A DNA stretch of 51,229 nt, taken from the NCBI GenBank assembly GCA_018654575.1, contig JABILI010000018.1:1-51229 (forward strand), read 5' to 3'. Made by a program: the position numbers and the translations under genes. This document shows positions 44,261 through 51,229 of this stretch, piece after piece (the stretch's first letter is position 1; each line of letters starts with the position of its first letter). The notes under the pieces are model-generated. The model made no database searches. It was not told the origin of the DNA and worked only from the letters and a program-made list of their open reading frames with translations. This stretch comes from Porticoccaceae bacterium. Lineage in GTDB: Bacteria > Pseudomonadota > Gammaproteobacteria > Pseudomonadales > Porticoccaceae.

Positions 44261-44801
44261 TTATTATTTCAGTAGGATCTCTGGACTCTTCATCTGTCGA
44301 TTCTGAGTCCTCAGTGAAATCATCAGTTTCATCATCACCATCAACCAAGCCATAAGCTTCACTGAGAATCCCTCCAGGCACCTTCGGAGCATAGTCGCGC
44401 GGTGCTTCAAGATCTTCAGCGCTAACGAGAGGGTTGCCATCTGCATCCACAAGCGACAAGGATGAGCCACCCGACTTTAGCAATTGTCGGCCTATTTCAG
44501 GACTAGCCAGTCGAATTGCACTGGTTGCCAAATGCTCATGAATTTGGCGATAACTTTGCGCCACATTAGTTGTTAAGTGGGATACGGCTATAAAGTGCTC
44601 AGACACTTCCTGTTGGTATCGCTTCAATCTTTGCTCACTTTTTTCTAGTTTTCTTTGTAAGTCACCCGTGCCCGACTCGTTATCCTCAAGGTGGCGAAGA
44701 TAGAAGAAAGTTGCTCCAGCTCCCGCCAAAAAGGCGATGACAGCGATAATTAGTGTGGTCAATAATGCCAACTTTAAAACCTCAATTGAATTAAACTTCA
44801 C
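44256..44801 (-). CDS. zapG: ZapG/YhcB family (DUF1043) division-associated membrane protein
   Basis: A 181-residue protein with one N-terminal membrane helix (about 12-32, TLIIAVIAFLAGAGATFFYL). A cytoplasmic coiled coil follows (LQRKLEKSEQRLKRYQQEVSEHF) with the DUF1043 core VAQSYRQIHEHLATSAIRLA. The C-terminal tail is acidic and disordered (DDETDDFTEDSESTDEES). E. coli YhcB (132 aa) links cell division and envelope growth; the acidic tail here makes the protein longer. Divergent from zapE, as in E. coli (yhcB-yhcM). Confidence 0.9.
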   Translation of the reverse strand: MKFNSIEVLKLALLTTLIIAVIAFLAGAGATFFYLRHLEDNESGTGDLQRKLEKSEQRLKRYQQEVSEHFIAVSHLTTNVAQSYRQIHEHLATSAIRLASPEIGRQLLKSGGSSLSLVDADGNPLVSAEDLEAPRDYAPKVPGGILSEAYGLVDGDDETDDFTEDSESTDEESRDPTEIIS

Positions 44802-44968
44802 ATAACTGGGAAGAACATTAGAGCCAAGTCACCTGCGGCGCAAGCTCTATTCACTTCAACCCATGCGATATTATAACGCAGATTTTAAATTTATGGCGCG
44901 AGGGAATTTTTGTTGTAACAAATTGCTTTGCTCGTTAAAGTTAATTCTAAATCATGGACGTCTAAATA

Positions 44969-46078
44969 ATGTCATCCCCTAGAGCGCGCTATCAAACTGA
45001 CCTTAATCAAGATGGATTCCTTGCCGACTCCTCTCAAGAGCTTGCGGTGACAGCATTTGAAGATCTTTATCAGTTGTTGCTAGTAAAGCGGCAACGCTCA
45101 GATGAGGGGATATGGTGGCGTGTGGCTCGAGGGTTTTTTCAAACACCGTTAGAATCACCTAAAGGGTTATATCTCTGGGGCGGTGTGGGGCGAGGAAAAA
45201 CCTATCTTATGGATACTTTTTATGAAAGCCTTCCGTTCGATAACAAAATGAGGGTCCATTTCCATCGCTTTATGCGCAGGGTTCATCAAGATCTAACGGT
45301 GCTAAAAGGTGAGATTAACCCGCTTCGGAAAGTTGCGGCGAAGATTGCCGATGAAACCTGTGTTATTTGTTTTGATGAGTTTTTCGTTAGTGACATTGCG
45401 GATGCAATGATTCTTGCTGGATTGTTGGATGAGTTATTTAGTCTAAACGTCTGTTTGGTTACGACTTCAAATATAGTGCCCGAATTACTCTATCGGGATG
45501 GGCTTCAAAGACAGCGCTTCTTGCCTGCTATTGACCTCCTTAAAAAGCACTGTCGGGTGATCAATCTTGACGGAGGCCAGGACTACCGACTCCGGGTGCT
45601 TAAAAAGGCACCACTTTATTGCAGTCCTCTCGGTCACGAGGCAGATACAGATATAGAGGCAATCTTCAGTCGTTTAGTTCCGGTGGAAGGTGAAATTAAA
45701 ATAGGGGTTGATTTAGAAGTTGAAGGCAGATCCATACCGGTAGTAAAACTGTCGGAAGATATCGTTTGGTTTCAGTTCGCCTCTCTTTGCGAGGGGCCGC
45801 GCAGCCAAAATGACTATATTGATATTGCCAGAGAGTTTCACGCAGTGATCATAGCGAATATTCCAATGATGGGAGACGATAATAATGATGCGACACGACG
45901 ATTCATTAACTTGATTGATGAATTTTATGATCGCAACGTAAAAGTCGCGCTATCGGCCGCTGAGAGCCTACCAAACCTCTATTCAGGTGAGCGTTTAGCC
46001 TTTGAATTTGAGCGAACTAAGAGTCGATTGTTAGAGATGCAGAGCCATGAATATTTAGCTCGACCTCATTGCCCATAG
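44969..46078 (+). CDS. zapE: cell-division ATPase ZapE (AFG1 family)
   Basis: ZapE/YhcM (369 aa) is an AFG1-type P-loop ATPase that acts on the FtsZ ring in E. coli. Walker A is GGVGRGKTYLMD (about 69-80), followed by the FHRFMRRVHQDL segment. Walker B is VICFDEFFVSDIADAMIL near 131-148. The order zapE-rplM-rpsI-pet-sspAB follows the usual gammaproteobacterial arrangement. ATG start. Confidence 0.95.
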   Translation: MSSPRARYQTDLNQDGFLADSSQELAVTAFEDLYQLLLVKRQRSDEGIWWRVARGFFQTPLESPKGLYLWGGVGRGKTYLMDTFYESLPFDNKMRVHFHRFMRRVHQDLTVLKGEINPLRKVAAKIADETCVICFDEFFVSDIADAMILAGLLDELFSLNVCLVTTSNIVPELLYRDGLQRQRFLPAIDLLKKHCRVINLDGGQDYRLRVLKKAPLYCSPLGHEADTDIEAIFSRLVPVEGEIKIGVDLEVEGRSIPVVKLSEDIVWFQFASLCEGPRSQNDYIDIAREFHAVIIANIPMMGDDNNDATRRFINLIDEFYDRNVKVALSAAESLPNLYSGERLAFEFERTKSRLLEMQSHEYLARPHCP

Positions 46079-46158
46079 ATTCTTAGATAAAAAAGTTAAA
46101 CTTTGGGGCAAACAAGCCTTGTATTAGGGCACGCTGATCATTACAATTCGCACCCTTT

Positions 46159-46173
46159 TTGGGGATGTCCCAA
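46159..46173 (+). promoter_or_regulatory. hairpin in the rplM leader
   Basis: TTGGG-GATGT-CCCAA forms a perfect 5-bp stem in the rplM leader, 16 nt before the ATG. Autogenous control of rplM-rpsI by L13 through its leader is known in E. coli; whether this hairpin is the target is a guess. Confidence 0.35.
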
Positions 46174-46189
46174 TTCCAGGTAGGAAATG

Positions 46190-46618
46190 ATGAAAACATT
46201 TAGTGCAAAAGCAGAAACAGTAGAACGCGATTGGTTTGTGGTTGACGCGGACGGAAAGACCTTAGGGCGCTTGGCGACCGAAGTTGCTTCACGTCTTCGT
46301 GGAAAGCATAAACCAGAATTTACCCCTCATGTTGATACCGGCGATTACATTGTCATTGTGAACGCTGAGAAAATCACCGTTACCGGTAACAAGGCTAAGG
46401 GTAAAATTTATTATTCCTACACTGGATACCCAGGCGGAATTAAAGACATCACTTTTGAAAAGTTGATTGAGAAGGCGCCTGAGCGTGTCTTTGAGAAAGC
46501 AGTTAAGGGCATGTTGCCTCGCGGCCCATTGGGTCGGGAAATGTTTAGAAAGCTGAAGGTCTATGTAGGCGCGGATCATCCGCATACTGCACAGCAGCCT
46601 CAGACACTCGACCTGTAA
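46190..46618 (+). CDS. rplM: 50S ribosomal protein L13
   Basis: L13 (142 aa) is an early-assembly 50S protein. The sequence is near the E. coli one: [46 protein letters not shown], and [20 protein letters not shown]. The second of two adjacent ATG codons gives the standard N-terminus MKTF. It is transcribed with rpsI, 12 bp downstream. Confidence 0.98.
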   Translation: MKTFSAKAETVERDWFVVDADGKTLGRLATEVASRLRGKHKPEFTPHVDTGDYIVIVNAEKITVTGNKAKGKIYYSYTGYPGGIKDITFEKLIEKAPERVFEKAVKGMLPRGPLGREMFRKLKVYVGADHPHTAQQPQTLDL

Positions 46619-46630
46619 CGGAAAGCGATT

Positions 46631-47023
46631 ATGGCAGACACTCAATTTTATGGTACTGGACGTCGAAAGACATCCGCGGCGCGCGTTTTCATGACTTCTG
46701 GAAATGGTAATATTAAAATCAATGATCGCAGCATAGACGTGTACTTTGGTCGTGAAGTGGCTCGGATGATTGTCCGACAGCCGTTTGAAGTTGTCGACAT
46801 GGTTGAAAAGTTTGACTTAAACATCACCGTCGCCGGTGGTGGAAATTTTGGACAAGCTGGCGCAATTCGCCATGGTATTGCTCGAGCCTTGGTTAGCTAT
46901 GATGAAAATCTGCGTTCACCATTGCGTAAAGCAGGGTTCTTGACTCGAGATGCTAGACAGGTTGAGCGTAAGAAAGTCGGCTTGCATAAAGCTCGTAAGC
47001 GCCCGCAGTTCTCGAAGCGCTAA
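46631..47023 (+). CDS. rpsI: 30S ribosomal protein S9
   Basis: S9 (130 aa) sits in the head of the 30S subunit, with a C-terminal tail reaching the P-site tRNA. Features: [14 protein letters not shown] at the start, [12 protein letters not shown], and the conserved end [12 protein letters not shown]-like ([12 protein letters not shown]). Ends in a strong terminator. Confidence 0.98.
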   Translation: MADTQFYGTGRRKTSAARVFMTSGNGNIKINDRSIDVYFGREVARMIVRQPFEVVDMVEKFDLNITVAGGGNFGQAGAIRHGIARALVSYDENLRSPLRKAGFLTRDARQVERKKVGLHKARKRPQFSKR

Positions 47024-47043
47024 TTAACAGTTTTATTGAAAAG

Positions 47044-47067
47044 CCCGGCTCATTGGCCGGGTTTTTT
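47044..47067 (+). terminator. terminator after rplM-rpsI
   Basis: CCCGGC (47044-47049), 6-nt loop, GCCGGG (47056-47061), then six T residues (47062-47067). A classic rho-independent terminator 20 bp past the rpsI stop. It separates the ribosomal genes from petA. Confidence 0.92.
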
Positions 47068-47215
47068 ATATAATAAAATCAATAACTTAGCGCTACATCT
47101 ATCTGCTGTCGGTTGCGTAAAAAACCGATTTCATTTACTATAGCGGCGTGAAAATTTGAGTGTCTATGTTCTGATTTTTTCTAATCATTAATCTATTTCT
47201 ATCTGGGGGAGCGCT

Positions 47216-47821
47216 ATGAGTGGTGACGTTGTGAATGAGAGCCGCCGAAAATTTTTATTAGGTGCAACCTCTGTAATCGGTGGAGCCGGGGTAGTAGGCG
47301 CGGCCGTACCTTTTGTAGCCTCTTGGCAGCCTAGTGCAAAAGCTAAAGCTGCAGGTGCACCTATAAAGGTTAATATCTCAAAGCTTGAAGTGGGCGCACG
47401 TATGGTTGTTGAGTGGCGAGGCAAGCCGGTTTATATCGTTCGTCGAACGCCAGAATCTCTTGCAGCAATTAACGCTATTGATAGTGATATTTTGAGGGAT
47501 GTTGATTCTGAAGAGGCATCACAGCCTGGCTATGTTAAAGGCAGTGCTCGTACCTTAGCCGGTAAAGAAGAGTATTTGATTTTGGTTGGACTTTGTACTC
47601 ACTTAGGTTGTGCTCCTTTGTATCGACCTGATGTTGGCGCCGCGGATCTTGGTGGCGATTCTTGGTTAGGCGGATTCTTCTGTCCCTGTCATGGTTCTAA
47701 GTTCGATCTCTCTGGCAGAGTCTTTGCGGGTGTTCCAGCCCCTACAAATCTAGAAGTCCCACCACACAGTTATGAGTCAGACAGTGTTCTTATCATTGGT
47801 ATTGACACGGAGGTTGCTTAG
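47216..47821 (+). CDS. petA: ubiquinol-cytochrome c reductase Rieske iron-sulfur subunit
   Basis: The bc1 Rieske subunit (201 aa). The N-terminus has a Tat-type signal anchor, SRRKFLLGATSVIGGAG (about 8-24), which stays as the membrane helix. The 2Fe-2S cluster motifs are CTHLGC and CPCHGSKFD, with the disulfide cysteines present. It is 2 bp upstream of petBC, so the two are co-transcribed and likely coupled. Confidence 0.97.
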   Translation: MSGDVVNESRRKFLLGATSVIGGAGVVGAAVPFVASWQPSAKAKAAGAPIKVNISKLEVGARMVVEWRGKPVYIVRRTPESLAAINAIDSDILRDVDSEEASQPGYVKGSARTLAGKEEYLILVGLCTHLGCAPLYRPDVGAADLGGDSWLGGFFCPCHGSKFDLSGRVFAGVPAPTNLEVPPHSYESDSVLIIGIDTEVA

Positions 47822-47823
47822 TT

Positions 47824-49857
47824 ATGAGTGAAGAAAAAGGTTTTGCAGCTTGGTTAGATTCAAGAATGCCTACGCTCAAACGTGAATGGAATCGTCACAT
47901 GGCGGAGTACTATGCGCCTAAAAACTTTAATTTCTGGTACTACTTTGGTGTACTAGCAATGGTGGTGTTGGTGATTCAGCTTGTTACTGGCGTCTGGCTG
48001 TTAATGAGTTATCAAGGCTCAGCAGAGCAGGCTTTTGCATCTGTGGAATATATCATGCGGGATGTGGAGCTTGGCTGGATTATTCGTTATGCGCACAGTA
48101 CGGGGGCTTCTGCCTTCTTTATTGTGGTCTATATGCACATGTTCCGTGGTCTTATGTATGGGTCTTACAAGCCGCCTCGCGAGCTTGTATGGATTTTTGG
48201 CATGACCATTTACGTGGCACTTATGGCTGAAGCTTTCTTGGGGTATGTGTTGCCTTGGGGGCAGATGTCTTATTGGGGTGCACAGGTCATCATCTCTCTG
48301 TTTGGCGCCATCCCAGTAGTGGGCGAAGATTTAGTTCAGTGGATTCGTGGCGATTACCTTATCTCTGGTATCACCCTAAACCGCTTTATGTCACTGCATG
48401 TGGTTGCTATTCCTATTATTCTTTTGGCGCTTGTCGTGATGCACATTATTGCGCTTCATGATGTTGGATCCAATAATCCTGACGGTGTCAGTATCAAAAA
48501 GTATAAAGATGCTAAAGGTAATCCTATTGATGGCATCCCATTCTTCCCTTATTTTGTTATTCATGATTTGGTACCGATTGTGGTGTTCCTTTTTGTCTTT
48601 TGCTCCATTCTCTTTTTTATGCCTGAGATGGGTGGCTTTTTCTTAGAGTATGCTAATTTTGAAATCGCTAATAACTTGAAGACTCCAGAGCACATTGCAC
48701 CGGTTTGGTATTTCACGCCATTTTATTCAATGTTACGCGCTGTTCCTGACAAGTTGGGAGGCTTTATTGTTATGGCTGCGGCAATAGCTATTTTGTTCGT
48801 GCTGCCTTGGTTAGATCGAAGTCCGGTGCGATCTATACGATATAAAGGAATGTTCAGTCGCGTCGCTATTTTGATGTTAGCTGCGGTATTTATTATTCTT
48901 GGTTATCTTGGTGTTAAAGCACCTACCGCTGCACGCACAGTTCTCACCCAAATCTGTACAGTATTATATTTCTCTTATTTTATTGGGATCTATTTCTGGA
49001 CCAGAATTGAAAGCACTAAGTTAGAGCCTGACCGTATCTCTATGGATGGCGGCATTGGGGCTTGGAAGACCATTGGAGCAATCTTGGCGGTTGCGACTAT
49101 GGTTATTTTACCCATTAAGGCCGTTGGCTCTGAAGGTAAATCCTGCGGCACTATCAACTGTGACCCTTTTGAGGCACAACTTAATAATGATGCCTCGCTT
49201 CAGCGGGGTGCTCAATTAGCGGTGAATTATTGCATGGGTTGTCACTCGTTTAAGTATTCTCGATGGGAGAGGGTCGCTGATGATCTCAATATTCCTCATC
49301 AGATGATGTTGGACAATATGGTTTTCAGTGGACAAAAGATTGGTGAGCTAATGGATATCGCAATGCCATCGGATAGGGCTAAAGAATGGTTTGGTGCTAC
49401 CCCACCTGATTTAACCCTAGTGGCAAGATCTCGGTCGTCAGAGTGGGTGTATACTTACCTACGCCATTTTTACGCGGATCCATCTCGACCGTTAGGCGTC
49501 AATAACAAAGTCTATAAAGATGTGGGTATGCCCCATGCGCTTCTTGATTTGCAGGGATTGCCTGAGTGTGTTCGAGGGTCCAGTTTAGCGACTAATGGTG
49601 GCGTTAAGCGTGATTTACTCACCGGTGAAGATGTCTTAGATAACCCTTGCGGTGGCTATGAAATAAATAAAGCGGGGAGCTTGTCGCCTGAGGAATACGA
49701 TGCAGCTATTTTTGATTTAGTAAATTTCCTAACCTATATTGCAGAACCTATGGCGGAACAACGTAAACATATAGGCAAGATGGTATTGTTGTTTCTTTTG
49801 TTATTAATGGTGCCAGTCATACTTTTAAATCGAGAATATTGGAAGGGTATCCACTAG
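47824..49857 (+). CDS. petB: fused cytochrome b / cytochrome c1 of the bc1 complex
   Basis: One uninterrupted frame of 677 codons holds both subunits. Residues 1-405 are cytochrome b: the haem-ligand helices RYAHSTGASAFFIVVYMHMFRG and SLHVVAIP...VMHIIALHD, and the Qo motif PVWY (PEWY in many others). Residues about 412-437 form a hydrophobic segment like a c1 signal peptide (AVATMVILPIKAVGS). Cytochrome c1 follows, with haem motif CMGCH at 470-474, the likely Met ligand in YKDVGMPHAL, and a C-terminal anchor helix. Bradyrhizobium fbcH is fused in the same order and cleaved after export; Pseudomonas has two genes. There is no stop or start codon break at the junction. Confidence 0.95.
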   Translation: MSEEKGFAAWLDSRMPTLKREWNRHMAEYYAPKNFNFWYYFGVLAMVVLVIQLVTGVWLLMSYQGSAEQAFASVEYIMRDVELGWIIRYAHSTGASAFFIVVYMHMFRGLMYGSYKPPRELVWIFGMTIYVALMAEAFLGYVLPWGQMSYWGAQVIISLFGAIPVVGEDLVQWIRGDYLISGITLNRFMSLHVVAIPIILLALVVMHIIALHDVGSNNPDGVSIKKYKDAKGNPIDGIPFFPYFVIHDLVPIVVFLFVFCSILFFMPEMGGFFLEYANFEIANNLKTPEHIAPVWYFTPFYSMLRAVPDKLGGFIVMAAAIAILFVLPWLDRSPVRSIRYKGMFSRVAILMLAAVFIILGYLGVKAPTAARTVLTQICTVLYFSYFIGIYFWTRIESTKLEPDRISMDGGIGAWKTIGAILAVATMVILPIKAVGSEGKSCGTINCDPFEAQLNNDASLQRGAQLAVNYCMGCHSFKYSRWERVADDLNIPHQMMLDNMVFSGQKIGELMDIAMPSDRAKEWFGATPPDLTLVARSRSSEWVYTYLRHFYADPSRPLGVNNKVYKDVGMPHALLDLQGLPECVRGSSLATNGGVKRDLLTGEDVLDNPCGGYEINKAGSLSPEEYDAAIFDLVNFLTYIAEPMAEQRKHIGKMVLLFLLLLMVPVILLNREYWKGIH

Positions 49858-49961
49858 TCTTTGTAGCTATTTTTTTGGTGGTAGATAGTCGTCTATTTAC
49901 CGCTTAGACGAGGAATAGATAATTCCTCAGTTAACTAATAATCATAAAATGAGAGGTGGTC

Positions 49962-50582
49962 GTGCGTAGATCTTCAATGACATTATTTTCGGACCCTACA
50001 AATCAGTACAGTCATCGTGTGCGGATTGTTCTTGCGGAAAAGGGTGTAACGGTTGATATCGAAGATATTGATCCAAAATCAGTGACCGAAGAGATTCTAG
50101 AGGCCAACCCTTATGGAACACTTCCCACATTGGTTGATCGCGATCTGGCTCTTTATGAGTCGAAAGTCGTGATGGAATATTTGGATGAGCGCTTTCCTCA
50201 TCCCCCTCTTTTGCCCGTGTATCCAGTGTCCCGAGCTGAGAGCCGTCTTTGGATATGCCGCGTTGAGCGGGATTGGTGTAGCCTCGTTGATAAGATTATC
50301 GCTAGTCCAGACAGTAAAGCGGCTGAAGCAGCGCGTAAAGAATTTCGAGAATCTTTACTGACGATTGCTAGTATTTTCGAAGAAGTTCCTTACTTCATGA
50401 GTGAAGAATTCACCTTGGTAGATTGTTGTTTGGCACCTATGCTATGGCGATTGCCAGAGTTGGGGATCGCTCTGCCAAATAACCGCCAGATAAAGCCTCT
50501 TCTTGACTATATGGACCGTTTATTTGAACGACCATCCTTTCAGGAGAGCTTAACAGATCTAGAGCGAGAAATTCGCGAGTGA
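49962..50582 (+). CDS. sspA: stringent starvation protein A
   Basis: SspA (206 aa) has a glutathione-S-transferase fold and binds RNA polymerase, changing transcription in stationary phase. Features: [24 protein letters not shown], the [29 protein letters not shown] stretch, and [11 protein letters not shown]. The GTG at 49962 has AGAGG at 5-nt spacing; another GTG (49956) and an ATG (49977) are in frame. Follows petBC, as in Pseudomonas, and precedes sspB by 14 bp. Confidence 0.95.
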   Translation: MRRSSMTLFSDPTNQYSHRVRIVLAEKGVTVDIEDIDPKSVTEEILEANPYGTLPTLVDRDLALYESKVVMEYLDERFPHPPLLPVYPVSRAESRLWICRVERDWCSLVDKIIASPDSKAAEAARKEFRESLLTIASIFEEVPYFMSEEFTLVDCCLAPMLWRLPELGIALPNNRQIKPLLDYMDRLFERPSFQESLTDLEREIRE

Positions 50583-50596
50583 CCAACTGAGACAAA

Positions 50597-51004
50597 ATGC
50601 GCTCTAATCGACCTTACCTTTTGCGAGCTTTCTTCGACTGGATAGTCGATAGCGACTGCACTCCTCACATTATCGTTGATGCACACTATCCGATGGTTGC
50701 AGTGCCGCAAGAATTTGTGAAGGACGGGCAAATTGTATTGAATATCGCTCCGAGGGCCGTAACTAATTTAAGTTTGGATGGTGATGATGTTCAGTTCTCG
50801 GCTAGGTTCAACGGTATGCCCGTAGATATTTATGTTCCGATTGCTGGTGTTCTTGGAATTTATGCCCAAGAAAATGGTGAGGGGATGGTGTTTGAACAAG
50901 AAGATAGCCCCGAACCTCCTCCTTCTGCGCCAAAGATGGTTAGAAGCTCTGACGCTAAAGATAAATCTATTAAGCCTCAACCCTCGCTACGAGTGGTGAA
51001 GTAG
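50597..51004 (+). CDS. sspB: ClpXP adaptor (stringent starvation protein) SspB
   Basis: SspB (135 aa) tethers SsrA-tagged proteins to ClpXP. The folded domain (about 1-105) has RPYLLRAFFDWIVDSDCTPHIIVDA and FSARFNGMPVDIYVPIAGVLGIYA. A flexible Pro-rich linker and the C-terminal ClpX-binding peptide PSLRVVK follow, matching the E. coli tail. Functionally tied to SmpB elsewhere in this window, because both act on tmRNA-tagged proteins. The region after it (51005-51229) shows no gene. Confidence 0.95.
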   Translation: MRSNRPYLLRAFFDWIVDSDCTPHIIVDAHYPMVAVPQEFVKDGQIVLNIAPRAVTNLSLDGDDVQFSARFNGMPVDIYVPIAGVLGIYAQENGEGMVFEQEDSPEPPPSAPKMVRSSDAKDKSIKPQPSLRVVK

Positions 51005-51207
51005 CTCAATTATAAACATCTCTGACATTGAAACGCGGCCTTGGATAAACTCCCAGTACGAGCAACGGTGTGCACGCAATAACTTGATTGAAAGAGCTGG
51101 TAACTGATAGTTTAACTTTATTAATTGATATAAAATTACAACTTGTTAAAAACAATATTTTCTTGCATTCTGCGCAATTGTCACTAAAAAACATCGTCAA
51201 AAATCAA

Positions 51208-51229
51208 GCGCAAAAGCGCAAAAGCGCAA
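51208..51229. repeat. 8-bp tandem repeat running off the right edge
   Basis: GCGCAAAA is present twice and then GCGCAA at the window end, so the array may continue. Nothing more can be said of its extent or role. Confidence 0.6.

Noticed and set aside
48691-48730. Cytochrome b PVWY in place of PEWY
   Set aside because: A known natural variant of the Qo motif in proteobacteria.
1-51229. CRISPR arrays, insertion sequences, defence islands, biosynthetic clusters
   Set aside because: Looked for on both strands; no spaced repeats, transposase, restriction, toxin-antitoxin (apart from the RatA name) or cluster-type enzymes were found.

Overview
The window is a chromosomal segment of a gammaproteobacterium, most likely a marine Cellvibrionales/SAR92-type (Porticoccaceae-like) organism. 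This rests on three things: Pseudomonas-like gene order, moderate G+C with many Na+-coupled amino-acid/osmolyte carriers (BCCT, NSS, AGCS), and housekeeping proteins that read like diverged Pseudomonas/E. coli orthologues. The taxon is an inference; no rRNA is present.

Layout. 1-484 is AT-rich and anonymous: the 3' end of an unknown gene and a short tandem repeat beside the 3' end of a tRNA-Met, possibly the edge of an integrated element. 485-6029 holds tRNA-Met, a BCCT carrier, the divergent ilvC/ilvY pair with a visible operator, and a DMT permease. 6048-12894 (minus) is the conserved block TPR lipoprotein-lolB-ispE-tRNA-Gln-prs-rplY-pth-ychF. 13095-16362 (plus) is hemA-prfA-prmC. A MATE pump, rhlB and cysZ follow. 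20266-23891 is the smpB/ratA/rnfH/bamE/fur neighbourhood with an NSS carrier, and an AGCS carrier follows. 25336-29271 (minus) is pcnB-folK-deoxynucleoside kinase-panB-gpx. 29390-35494 (minus) is dksA-gluQRS-cbrX-cbrA-cbrB plus a candidate CrcZ-like small RNA. 35725-46078 is mixed: sfsA, a small Rieske protein, an M15 peptidase, cysE, dgkA, smp/serB, efp-epmA, a second cysE, a comF remnant, and zapG/zapE. 46190-51004 (plus) is rplM-rpsI, petA, a fused petBC, and sspA-sspB.

How the genes work together. RF1 (prfA) and its methylase (prmC) are adjacent, as are EF-P and its lysylation enzyme EpmA, and SspA and SspB. SmpB, Pth, PcnB, RhlB and YchF form a translation/RNA-quality theme. CysZ and two serine acetyltransferases point to cysteine synthesis. 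The petA-petBC pair encodes the cytochrome bc1 complex.

Most notable observations: (1) the CbrB-like regulator has lost the sigma-54 GAFTGA loop and the Walker B acidic pair, yet a small-RNA-like unit with A-rich Hfq/Crc-type motifs and a strong terminator lies exactly where Pseudomonas carries crcZ; (2) cytochrome b and cytochrome c1 are fused in one reading frame; (3) cysZ appears to start at a non-canonical AUC behind a good Shine-Dalgarno; (4) the ispE stop codon lies inside tRNA-Gln; (5) a start-less comF remnant; (6) a hexanucleotide microsatellite encodes the acidic tail of L25. No CRISPR array, insertion sequence, rRNA operon or obvious defence system was seen; most of the window is ordinary core genome.
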